Positions 42,961-52,463 of a DNA stretch of 64,000 nucleotides are shown piece by piece (positions within the stretch are counted from its first letter, which is position 1; each line of letters opens with the position of its first letter). A model generated the notes under the pieces. That model saw only the letters and a program-made list of their open reading frames with translations, searched no databases and was not told the DNA's origin. This DNA is from Flectonema sp. DT1601 (taxonomy: Eukaryota; Euglenozoa; Diplonemea; Diplonemida; Diplonemidae), in NCBI GenBank assembly GCA_964019425.1, contig OZ025823.1, positions 124,001 through 188,000 on the forward strand, given 5' to 3'. Position numbers and translations under genes: made by a program.

Positions 42961-44467
42961 AATCAAACTGATGAACAAAATTGACAAGAAGAGAAATATA
43001 AAAAAGTCTACAATTCTTATTCATCACTACTACTCTACCAAAGCTGTAGACAAAAAAAAAAAAAAAAAAAAAAAACGGTGGCCATTATTTAACGTTATTA
43101 AGCCAAAAATATGTTCGTACTGAAAAAAAAAAAAAAAAAGAATAAATAACAATCATAACATAAACATGCATAGTAGTCTCGCTAACTAATCAAAGACCAC
43201 ATAGGGAAGTTATACAGGATCGGAAAGTCGAAAAAAGGAAATAGAATAGAACCACACCAACAAGGGGTGAGGGGGAAGTATGAATCATAAGAAAAAAAGT
43301 CTTTTTCCTCAACCCTTAACGAAGAAATGAACTTAAATCAGTGAAAAAGGTTATCCAAAATCCAAAAATTAAAAAAAAAGAAACCTTTTATTTGTTAATG
43401 TCTCGATTATTTATAAAAAAAAAGAAAATGATTGGAAAGACTAGAAGGGTCAAAAGAGTCTATTGCAGTGCTTTGCTAAAGACATTTCAAACTAATTCCG
43501 TCAAAGTGACGAGTTGAAAACACAATAAGTACAAATGCACATCATAAACTCAATCAAACATTTTCTATACACCGCCAACTACTACAACAACCACAAACGA
43601 AAACAGCCTCGCAAGCTTCGTGTGGAGAGCGTTCTTCACATAGTCTTGGAGGAGGTCAGGTATTCTACTTTGCAGAAGTTAATAAAAGGCAAATGATACT
43701 TTCACAAACAAAAAGAACGGGCAGGATGCATGCAGTAATACGCATATTACGTAAGTAGACAACAAAAAACACGAAACCAAGAAAGTAACAAGAAAAGCAA
43801 CAGCTAAAAAGTAATGGAACCCTTTCACATATGCTATTTTTTACTCCATCGTGTATTATGAATATCACACTACAGATATCAAAAGTTTTGTTAATGCTGT
43901 GATAGTTTCTTGTCTAAACGTGAACCCACCCGCATGCAAGAGAAAAGGGGGAAAAAAAACTCACGACATCCCCTGATAAGTGAGACAACTGCAATGGCGC
44001 ATTTTTTCTAGATCACTTCTTCAGAAACAACGTCGTAGATGTTATATTATAAAATATAAAAAAAAAAGAAAATTAAAAAAAAAGGGGAGAAAAATGTAAA
44101 CAGAAGGACATATAATTAACCAAGTGTTTCTTTTTTTTTTCATCTCAAATTTTGGTTGGAATGAAACGGGCAGACGTGACGTGGCACAAGAGGGGAGCGA
44201 AACAAATCGTAACACGACGATTCTATTCGTATGACACAGCAAGTGATACTGCCAAAAGACACCTTTCATCGACCCGCATTGTGTTTTAAACAAACATTCA
44301 AATCACACGTAATAGTTGAAAACAAAAAAATAACTATTTACGTGGTATACTGTTTTTTTTTTATTGTGCATGAATGCAATAAAAATAAATTCATCGATGA
44401 ACACGAACAGGTAACAGCAATACTGTAAGAATAAAGGTTGAGTACATCCGTTAAGCAGCCTGAGAGC

Positions 44468-44487
44468 TTGCACTCTTCTTAGTGCAA
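44468..44487. other. Perfect 7-bp hairpin
   Basis: TTGCACT, a six-base loop CTTCTT, then AGTGCAA. It lies in a patch of complex sequence inside the gene-free island. It may be part of a structured RNA or of no significance. Confidence 0.35.
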
Positions 44488-45706
44488 TCGAAGTCAGGGG
44501 AAGTTTTTACCGTAAGGAAACAATAATATTTTAGAACTTCTTACCATACCACACAATACAGCCTAGCAAGTGGAATAGAAGAAAAGTTGACATTGGAGAC
44601 TTGTCCACTGCAAGTGATTCAGCCGAACCGATGAGTGAATGGTGATATGTCTACCAGCTGACTTTTGTTTCTTTCTTTTGAAAAAACCTCACTACTGCTA
44701 ACACTCTCAACCAAACAAACAAATTATTAAAAAATATTAGAAATCAAGTTTGCTGATGTCACGAGATCGTGATGCTAAAATAATCACACAGACCACAGCA
44801 GTAATCGCACAGATGTTTTTCAGAAAAAAAAAAAAAAAAAAAGAAAAAAAACTTTTTTTTTGTATCTTTTTTTGAACATTATTTTATTTTATTTTTTTTT
44901 TTTTCCCAGAGATAAGATGATGCACTGGAAGATGTAATATCAAAAATCATCTTTTTGAGTTCCTTGTGCATCCTGAAATGTCGCTCACTCGATGCGTTAA
45001 GTGGTTGGTTGATATTATTTAAATGCGTACTATTAAATAGTGGAAAGGACTAACGCCATATTGTACCCAGGTTCAATGAATCAGGGTACTACTGTCCTAC
45101 CGAAATGTTATATTGATTGGTACTGAAAGAATTCTTTAGGTTCTGATTTCAAAGAAACTTCGAGGAGAGAAACTACGCATGCGAAGTTTTTTGTTTTGTC
45201 AAACAGAAATCTAACAACGACCAAAAAAAAAAAAAAAAAAAAAAAAGGAATTTATTTCTATTATAATAAATAATAATAATAATAATTGACTATTTTATTA
45301 CATTCGTTTACAACGAGGTGCTTGTTTTATTTTTTAACGCCACTCATCCTACAGTAAAATCAGTACAATTACGTTAGTTTGTTGTTGTTTGATAAGATAT
45401 TAAGGTTAAAAAGAAAGATAAATAGCAACAAAAGAACAAGAAAAAAAATATTGCAGGAGAGAAGAAAAACAAAACAAAATAAAAACAACAAAAACAAATT
45501 ATCTCAAAGGCTTTAGTAAAAAGGATGACGCATCCAGTTACCCTGATGAACGCAACAGATGTTTAGATTTAGCTTTGCAGTAAATAAATCTCTTTGTAAC
45601 ACACAAAGATGACGAACTAAACAACTGAACGACTGACCGACGGATCAACCGTGAGTGGTTGGCTAAATGCCAAGTAAAGTAAGAGCTCTCTAAATAGATA
45701 ATTCTA

Positions 45707-48700
45707 CTAAATTCCCTCTTCTTCACTGTCATGGTCAGGAGCGTTTTCATGGTTACAGTCGGCTGCATAATCGTCTTCGCTGTCGTGGTCTGGAAAGTTT
45801 TCCCGACGACAATCAGGCACATCGTCTTCAGTCTCACGGTCTGGTCCATTATTTGATTCTTCCTCGTAGTCAGGTGCATCACGATTGTGTTCTTCAAGAT
45901 TCTCTTCATTCAACTCATCTCCACCTTCTACCATCCAAGTAGTCCTACTTTCAGCAAAACCAATTCCCCATAATAAGATGGCAAAAGAACAACACGTTAC
46001 CAACAGAACTCCACCTAAAGCAGCCCTCATAGCCTGTACTACTAATGCATTGTCCATATCACACGGACCGTTACATAACTCGTCCCTACTAATGTGTCCC
46101 TGGAGATCATAAAAATGTTGGATGCAAACCTGCCCTGGTAGTGTCGACATCATACAGGCACAAAGTACAGCAATGTTCCAGCCGGGGTGCCCTGTTACAG
46201 TTCTCTGGCACTTGTACATCCACCACGTCACTAACAACATAACGCCAGAACAGATCATGATAGCGATATTTAGAAAGTATGGCGCCACATTATTCCTAAC
46301 TAGCGGACCGTTGTGAACTCCGTTTACTTCCTTCCAGAAGATGGACCACCCGACTAGAGCAGTGAGGCCTCCCCCCACGATACAGATCCCCAAACATAAT
46401 GTCGCTCGGACCCACCAGACTTCTCGTTTCATTCGTTCGGGTTTTTTCTTAGAGTTCAATGACCCTCCTCCTCCCCCTCCTTCAAGATCGTTGCCACCAC
46501 CTCCTCCACCCTCTTGTTTGCCACCATTTCCACCTCCACCACCACCACCACCGGCGCCTCCAGCACCTCCAACACCACCAACTCCTCCTGCAGCTCCTGC
46601 AGCACCTCCCGCTCCTGCAGCACCACTTGCTGCTGCTGAACCAACAGCTGCTGCTGCTCCAGCTGCTACTGTTGCCGCCGCCGCAGCAGCGGCCTGTGTA
46701 GCACCTTCTTCCGCAGCAGCAGATGCTGCTGAATCCTGTTTAACTTGTGGACGAGCTGAGGCCTTCTCTGCCTCAAAAGCAGCTGCTTCTTCAGCCTTCA
46801 CGGCGTCGTCAATTGCAGTACAGCCAGACTCACCTGGTGATACTCTTACAGTACTTCCTGTAATTAGTTTAATTAAATTCAGCCGATCTTCAGGACAGTT
46901 TTCACCTTGAAGAGATACGATTGACTCGGCAGGGTTTTCGATACCAGAATCGAAAGGGTCACCAGCATCAATAGAGGCTTTAACTTTTGTGTAGAGTTCG
47001 TTACAGAGATCAGGAGTAGGATCAATACTGAAGATTACGTAGTAGTTCGATTCGAAGCAAATAGAACCCGCGTAGAAGTACGTTGAAGCAACTTCATAAG
47101 TTGGAGGATCCATCTTAACGATATTACAACTCGCTGATGAGATTTCCATCTTCTGTGCTGTAGCAGAATTTGCGTCACAGTTGTCATTTACAATTTCTAG
47201 TTGCAGTTTTGATTTTACCGAAGCTCCCTTCCAAACATCTCTAACTGGTTCTGCTTCTTGAGCCGCATCATCTCTACGATAACCCTTTATTGTATACCTA
47301 CCTGAGCTTTGTAGAACTTGGAATTCACGCTTTTCCAAAACGATAGGCCTGCCTACGAGATTGACTGGTTCGCTTTCGAAGTTTTCGCATTTCTTTTTCA
47401 TGCAACTAACAACAAGAGCATTCTCAGACTTATAAAGGAAAGGATTAATGAACGTCACAAGGTTGTCGAAGATCCCAACTGAGGCCAGAACTCCGTTAAT
47501 GAAACTTCTAATTTTATCAATGTCGGCTAAATCAATTGGACTCTCAAATACTATAATATCAATAGAAACAGCTTCAACAACAACATCTGGTGGAAATGTC
47601 ACGGCTACGATTGGTGGGACTTCTGGATTTGGCTGAAGTGTTGGTACTGCAGTCGGTTGCTCTGTCGGAACTGCAGTTGGTGGCGCAACAGTTGGCTCCG
47701 CGGTTGGCACAACAGTTGGCACGGCAGTTGGCACGGCAGTTGGCACGGCAGTTGGCACGGCAGTTGGCACGGCAGTTGGCACGGCAGTTGGCACGGCAGT
47801 TGGCACGGCAGTTGGCACGGCAGTTGGCACGGCAGTTGGCAAGGCAGTTGGCAAGGCAATTGTTGGCGTGGCAGTGGCAGTTGCTGTCTCAGTTGGCACG
47901 GCAATTGTTAGCGTGGCAGTGGCAGTTGGCACGGCAATTGATGGCGTGGCAGTGGCAGTTGGCAAGGCAATTGTTGGCGTGGCAGTGGCAGTTGCTGTCT
48001 CAGTTGGCACGGCAATTGTTGGCGTGGCAGTGGCAGTTGTCACGTCAGGCACGGCAGTGACAGTGTCTTCTTGGAAATCACTGGGAGGATCGCCCACAGC
48101 TAACTCTTCAAATTGAACATACTCCAAAACACTAGCATCACGATGAGCACCATGAAATTCTTTACCCAAAGCGCCAAACGATAAAGTTAAATCCAATTTC
48201 GGAGGTTCCAACGGGGCTGCCGGAGCTGGAGTTGGAGGGACACACGGATTTGAAGAAGCCCCAAGCCACTTTGACAATTCAGTTTGACGTTCAACAGCAA
48301 TTGGTGATGTTGTTGTCGTGATAAGTGATAAAGTCATCGCTATTTGAATGAGAACAGGTCCTGCTTTAAGAACCATACAAAACAAAGTATACACAGTTAC
48401 TGATAACTGAAGGATTAGTAAGTAACCAACAAAGCTTTGATCTTGATCAAATGCTTCTCTTTTTTCTACTAATCCATCCCTCGTGGAGTCATTCACGTCA
48501 ATGAATGTAATAAAAGCCATTGTTCCCATAATAGCTCCAACTAAACACATCATCATCGTGACTACCTTTACAACTGGTTTTTGCATAAATTCTGCAAGTG
48601 CTTGAAACCTTGATGGAGGAGGTTTCTTTCCTGGGTACATTGTCTTGTATATCTTATTAGCAGTATTAATAAAGTTGTATCGGTCCTTAACGAAGCATAA

Positions 48701-49297
48701 AAGACATGTTTGAATACAAAGAAGTAGAGCGCATAAATATGAAAAGAAGATAAATGCGATAGTTGTTTGTGATTCAGTTGTTAAATTATAGTCGTCAAAC
48801 TCATAGAGAAGAATGAGTTCATCGTGTGAGAATCTTACTAAGAGGGCAGCAACCATTGTGTTTAAAAGACAGGCCATCTTCTTTGTACGAGACCAACCAG
48901 TTCGAATGTTGAAGCAAGTGTGAAGCTGACTTATGCCTAGTATCAGTACAAGCGGTACGTACCACCATGTCATCGATCTTTTTGATCTTTGGAATTCTCC
49001 GTTACAGAGCTCTCTAGTTCCTTCAAAAACCAAACCCCATAAAACTAATACAACAACACCCAGAAAGCACCAGGTTATCCCTCCGTAGTATAGGACCCTC
49101 CATGATAATTCTAAACACCAAGGAGTTTCATCTTCTACCTCCTCAGCTTTTTCTATTTTAACACTCCCATCAGAAGAGGTATAATCAGAGAATGCGACAT
49201 TTCGATCTTCTTTCACATTCTTAACCTCCCATTGTCGCCGGGCCTCTTCATCTCCGCGAGGTAGGTTAAACCTCGCGCAGACTGCGTCGGCTTCCAT
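45707..49297 (-). CDS. Multi-pass membrane protein with VPTA/TATP repeats, family not recognised
   Basis: 1196 residues. An N-terminal hydrophilic segment is followed by about six or seven membrane helices (roughly 75-330). Next comes a Thr/Pro/Val/Ala repeat region (about 425-555, with PTAV repeated many times), then a region with a folded look (about 565-790, with scattered Cys). An Ala-rich then Gly-rich stretch (~845-930) precedes four more helices (about 950-1110) and an acidic tail with repeats of PDHDSEDD type. The repeat and folded regions probably lie on the lumenal or outer side, as with mucin-like stalks, but that is inference. I know no family with this layout. AAG after TATATATTTCTCTT lies 10 nt upstream of the ATG. 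The plus-strand frames over the repeats are mirror artefacts. Confidence 0.8.
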   Translation of the reverse strand: MEADAVCARFNLPRGDEEARRQWEVKNVKEDRNVAFSDYTSSDGSVKIEKAEEVEDETPWCLELSWRVLYYGGITWCFLGVVVLVLWGLVFEGTRELCNGEFQRSKRSMTWWYVPLVLILGISQLHTCFNIRTGWSRTKKMACLLNTMVAALLVRFSHDELILLYEFDDYNLTTESQTTIAFIFFSYLCALLLCIQTCLLCFVKDRYNFINTANKIYKTMYPGKKPPPSRFQALAEFMQKPVVKVVTMMMCLVGAIMGTMAFITFIDVNDSTRDGLVEKREAFDQDQSFVGYLLILQLSVTVYTLFCMVLKAGPVLIQIAMTLSLITTTTSPIAVERQTELSKWLGASSNPCVPPTPAPAAPLEPPKLDLTLSFGALGKEFHGAHRDASVLEYVQFEELAVGDPPSDFQEDTVTAVPDVTTATATPTIAVPTETATATATPTIALPTATATPSIAVPTATATLTIAVPTETATATATPTIALPTALPTAVPTAVPTAVPTAVPTAVPTAVPTAVPTAVPTAVPTAVPTVVPTAEPTVAPPTAVPTEQPTAVPTLQPNPEVPPIVAVTFPPDVVVEAVSIDIIVFESPIDLADIDKIRSFINGVLASVGIFDNLVTFINPFLYKSENALVVSCMKKKCENFESEPVNLVGRPIVLEKREFQVLQSSGRYTIKGYRRDDAAQEAEPVRDVWKGASVKSKLQLEIVNDNCDANSATAQKMEISSASCNIVKMDPPTYEVASTYFYAGSICFESNYYVIFSIDPTPDLCNELYTKVKASIDAGDPFDSGIENPAESIVSLQGENCPEDRLNLIKLITGSTVRVSPGESGCTAIDDAVKAEEAAAFEAEKASARPQVKQDSAASAAAEEGATQAAAAAAATVAAGAAAAVGSAAASGAAGAGGAAGAAGGVGGVGGAGGAGGGGGGGGNGGKQEGGGGGGNDLEGGGGGGSLNSKKKPERMKREVWWVRATLCLGICIVGGGLTALVGWSIFWKEVNGVHNGPLVRNNVAPYFLNIAIMICSGVMLLVTWWMYKCQRTVTGHPGWNIAVLCACMMSTLPGQVCIQHFYDLQGHISRDELCNGPCDMDNALVVQAMRAALGGVLLVTCCSFAILLWGIGFAESRTTWMVEGGDELNEENLEEHNRDAPDYEEESNNGPDRETEDDVPDCRRENFPDHDSEDDYAADCNHENAPDHDSEEEGI
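47701..47857 (-). repeat. 12-bp minisatellite (VPTA codons)
   Basis: About a dozen near-perfect tandem copies of GGCAGTTGGCAC (plus-strand reading), coding for Pro-Thr-Ala-Val on the minus strand. A second array of longer, less regular units coding for TATPTIAVPTETA follows at about 47858-48050. The period is a multiple of three, so length changes keep the frame. Confidence 0.93.
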
Positions 49298-49506
49298 CTA
49301 ATTCACCCTTAAGAGAAATATATAAATAAGTAAATAAACGAACCTGTCAAGTTGTAGACATTCTCACGAAGGACGTTAAAATAATTAAATTAAAGAAATC
49401 GACCTCTTGTTGTGTTTGATCTGTAACAGAACGGAGGGGGGGTAGTTATTATATTGTGACGGGAATTTGAGTGACGCAAAAAGAATTGATTTCAAAAGCA
49501 ATAAAA
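49298..49506. other. Short spacer
   Basis: It carries the acceptor of the membrane protein gene (AAG at 49308-49310). Nothing else seen. Confidence 0.4.
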
Positions 49507-51582
49507 TTACTTCTGCTGCTCATGTTGCTTTAAGAGTGAAATAGCCCTGGTGATAGCACCAAGGCGAGGTTTCCTCTGTGTGGGAATCTTTGGCGGTTGT
49601 GCTCTGATCATGGGGCCGGGAATGCCAGGTAAGGAACCCCTAGAAACATTACCGTCTGGTACAGTGGGAGTATTAGGTGCGCTGTTTGAAGTCTTCGGAG
49701 ACAGCACATCCCACGAAATGGAACCACCCTTCAGGAGTAGGAGAATAGAAGAATCAACGTCAGGAATGAAAGCCTTTCCCGAATTACGACAAATGTCTAC
49801 AAATCCAACACCTTTCGTATTAAACTTTTGACAAAACACTAAAGCAACTCTACCAGGTGAGACATCCTTAGGGACTCCCAAAACAGTAACAGAAGGGGAC
49901 GTCATTTCTAAATCCTCCCACGTGATGGTCTCACTTCCTATCTTATGAAAGTCTTCTCTGCTGCTGACTGGAACTGTGGCTTCTGCTGTTTCTTTATTTA
50001 TTGTAACGTATCCAATTGAGTTCAGTTGGAACTTCTTTTGTATGCAATCGCCTAGTTTACCAGGTTGTGCCCAGGATCGAATCCCTGTCACGGTGATTAT
50101 ATTTCTGTCTTTTTGGGGGCTGACGTCGCGGGAATGCTCTTCTTGAGTCTCAACACCAGGACCATCTACCCAAGAAGTAATGTATTTATTATTGTCGTGT
50201 GGGTCGCGTTCGAGCCAAATCTTAATGGGCTTACCAGGGATTAGAGTACTCCCTAGAAATGATCTTCGGTGGCAGAATATATCTGAAGGGCAATCGCTGA
50301 GTGTAACGAACCCGTATCCTTTATCAGGTATCCATTTCTTAACAACTCCGTCGTATGGGAAATCTAATTTTAGATTTGTTGAATTTGATAAAACCCCTTC
50401 ACCATAAACATCTCTCGCTATGTATCTTTCTTCTTGATCTTTATTAATCCTTAGTTGAACACTACCACCTGCTGACAGCGCTATTCCCGACTGGATTGAA
50501 CTTCTGTGACAAAATACATCAATCTGTAACTCTTTATTAAGTTTTACAGAAATAAAACCGAAAGACTTTTGGTGTAACCACTCTCGTACAGTCCCTGAAT
50601 ATGTTTTATTTTCATCAAATTCCTCAGGTTGATTGTTACTTTGAGAATCTTCTGGTGTGAAGTCAGAAACAATAATCGGGTTTAGTAGAGTTGTGATATG
50701 AACTTTTTGAGCAACTTCGGTATCGGATTCCAAGATGGTAAGCATCTGTTTGTGAATCGACAAGATGGTCCCAAAGTGTTTTGTTACGTCTCTGACGAGC
50801 TTCCCTCCCTCGAATGAGATTTCTTCCAATTTATAAGAAATTTTTAAACCTTCTTCGGCATTCTCAATAGTAAGTTGAGAGTCCTGTTCTTCTGACAGCT
50901 GTGCTTCTAATTGCTGTTCAATTGTCGATGATATGTTGGGTTTAGATACTTCTTGTTGTTGTTGTTTATTAACACGAATATCATTATCTTCACTACTTTG
51001 ATCACCACCAAGTAATCTGTTGAGTAACTGTGCTTTCGCCTCTTCAAGAACTTGATTAGTAGTGACATTCGAGTGGTCATCATGTTGTTTAGTATCGTTG
51101 GGACTTTCATCATCATTGACGACAGTTGGTGTAAGTTCTCGTCTGTTATTCGAATCACTTTTTATCTTATTCTTACATTTAGTTTCCTCAACATGTTTAT
51201 TAATGGATTTCTTTTTAGCTCCTTCTTGTAACTCGTTTGGGTCGTTTTTTATTTTCTTCAGCTGCCCTACTTCGGTTTCTGTTTCAGAGCGTTTTGTTTT
51301 ATTCCTGTCTTTTGGTGATTTGGTTTTCTTAGACTTCTTCGACTTTTTAGATAAACAGCTGACTTTAACATTTACAATATCACCTTCTCTGATGAGTTCG
51401 ATTGGTTGTTTTGCTGGAAGTTCAAAACCGTCGATATTAAGAATGATTGACTTCTTTGGTAAATCAGTTATACCAGCAACGTGTTTAACGAAACACTTTA
51501 TAGTTTTAGCTTCTTTTGGTACTACTGCCCATAGTTTTACTTTCTCACCTTCTTGTCCAACGATTCGAATTCTAACCCTCAT
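49507..51582 (-). CDS. COIL: Coilin-like protein fused to cold-shock domains
   Basis: From the ATG at 51582 the protein has 691 residues. Residues 1-75 match the ubiquitin-like coilin N-terminal domain: RVRIRIVG, LWAVVPKEAKTIKCFV, LNIDGFELPAKQPIELIREG, DIVNVKV. A Lys/Ser-rich linker follows, as in coilin. Around 244-290, LKISYKLEEISFEGG and FGTILSIHKQMLTILE resemble coilin's C-terminal Tudor-like domain. Two cold-shock domains then appear: about 324-400 (SGTVREWLHQKSFGFISV, DVFCHRSSI) and about 409-480 (DGVVKKWIPDKGYGFVTL, DIFCHRRSF). Two weaker units follow (SIGYVTINKETAEATVPV; KGVGFVDICRNSGKAFIP). Coilin scaffolds Cajal bodies in snRNP maturation; cold-shock domains bind single-stranded RNA/DNA. 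The frame is open to a TTG at 51750 but that part resembles no coilin. CAG lies 28 nt upstream of the ATG. Confidence 0.78.
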   Translation of the reverse strand: MRVRIRIVGQEGEKVKLWAVVPKEAKTIKCFVKHVAGITDLPKKSIILNIDGFELPAKQPIELIREGDIVNVKVSCLSKKSKKSKKTKSPKDRNKTKRSETETEVGQLKKIKNDPNELQEGAKKKSINKHVEETKCKNKIKSDSNNRRELTPTVVNDDESPNDTKQHDDHSNVTTNQVLEEAKAQLLNRLLGGDQSSEDNDIRVNKQQQQEVSKPNISSTIEQQLEAQLSEEQDSQLTIENAEEGLKISYKLEEISFEGGKLVRDVTKHFGTILSIHKQMLTILESDTEVAQKVHITTLLNPIIVSDFTPEDSQSNNQPEEFDENKTYSGTVREWLHQKSFGFISVKLNKELQIDVFCHRSSIQSGIALSAGGSVQLRINKDQEERYIARDVYGEGVLSNSTNLKLDFPYDGVVKKWIPDKGYGFVTLSDCPSDIFCHRRSFLGSTLIPGKPIKIWLERDPHDNNKYITSWVDGPGVETQEEHSRDVSPQKDRNIITVTGIRSWAQPGKLGDCIQKKFQLNSIGYVTINKETAEATVPVSSREDFHKIGSETITWEDLEMTSPSVTVLGVPKDVSPGRVALVFCQKFNTKGVGFVDICRNSGKAFIPDVDSSILLLLKGGSISWDVLSPKTSNSAPNTPTVPDGNVSRGSLPGIPGPMIRAQPPKIPTQRKPRLGAITRAISLLKQHEQQK

Positions 51583-52463
51583 GTTTGTAGTCTTTTTAAG
51601 ACATATAATGCTGTTGAGAGATATGGTTAATTGAGTCTGATGATAGATAGACAAGGAAGTCCAATACTGTGCATTGCTGATACAGCAAACTAAAGAGCAT
51701 CGGGTTAACTCCTTAGAGCTACGAGGCAACTGCAACGTAATTAGACCCAATCTTATGATGTGAAGATCACAATCTCGCAGAGTAAAAGTTATATTGTTTG
51801 CTGTAAATAGAGGTAGGGTGGTTACTTTTATTTTTTTTATTACTTATTTTAACAAAACTCGAATCTAGTGGGGAAATTAAGGGAAATTTTGAATGGACTG
51901 GTCTTGGCTGTCCTTGACTAACACATGAAAAAAAAAGAAGAAGAAGAAAAAAAAAAAAAAAATCAAAATCAAAACAGCCGAGAAGAGAAAAAAAAAAAAA
52001 AAAAACACCACACAATATAAAAAGATTTGTCCGAATAGTGGTGTGTTAACAAACGTAAAAAGAAGTGGTTTATAAGGTGCGAAACTAGGAAGTTGGTTGG
52101 GGTACTGAAACTATAAATAATTTGCTAAATGCACTGCTGCCAAACTAAAATAAGTAAAACACCGAAACTCCTAAACAAATTCGAAAAAAAATCATAAAAA
52201 GAAGAGGAGGCATCGTCTAGTCTCAAAGTCATCTTCTTGATATTAACAATAAATAAATTAACGTGAATTTTGCCTTTTTTGATTTTAAAAAAAAGAGGGG
52301 AAAAAAAAAAAAAAAAAAGAAAAAGAAAAAAAGAAAAAAAAACATTTCTATTATCTATTATGGTATTTCTCTTCCATTTGTTTTGTCTATAATTAAAAAA
52401 GAAGTATGTATTCTTGTAATGCAGTATCTATGTGTGGGTAGGGAAAGTCTTCTAAAATAACAA
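51583..52463. other. Intergenic, no gene seen
   Basis: It contains the coilin-like gene's acceptor (CAG at 51611-51613), a dispersed repeat at 51670-51775, A runs near 51930-51962 and 51990-52005, and an A-rich stretch at 52290-52340. No gene is supported. Confidence 0.5.
51670..51775. repeat. Dispersed repeat, copy b
   Basis: It matches 40561-40680 in the same orientation, best over TACGAGGCAACTGCAACGTA to CCCAATCTT. It lies just upstream of the coilin-like gene and is what keeps the upstream frame of that gene open. Confidence 0.5.

Larger units (their letters stand above)
36078..45706. other. Gene-free, homopolymer-rich island of ~9.6 kb
   Basis: No convincing gene on either strand. Dense poly(A) and poly(T) tracts of 15-26 nt occur, for example near 36721-36740, 36888-36911, 37180-37205, 39523-39546, 40877-40899, 41416-41441, 43049-43073 and 45225-45246. 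In between lie patches of more complex sequence without long frames (36540-36715, 37500-37650, 40480-40700, 41880-42120, 44440-44640). Apart from the RNase H-like relic at 42.4-42.9 kb I cannot assign them. Noncoding RNA genes or a transcription start region are possible here. Confidence 0.6.

Noticed and set aside
45538-45909. 123-codon minus-strand frame
   Set aside because: It overlaps the acidic repeat tail of the membrane protein in another frame, and the Thr/Met-rich part is a frame artefact.
46341-46910. 189-codon plus-strand frame rich in Pro and Ala
   Set aside because: Antisense image of the Gly/Ala-rich segment of the membrane protein; its composition follows from that.
47590-48060. 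Plus-strand frames made of LARQ or HGSW repeats, and the direct repeats as a CRISPR-like array
   Set aside because: They are readings of the VPTA minisatellite in other frames. The 12-bp units lack spacers, so it is not CRISPR.
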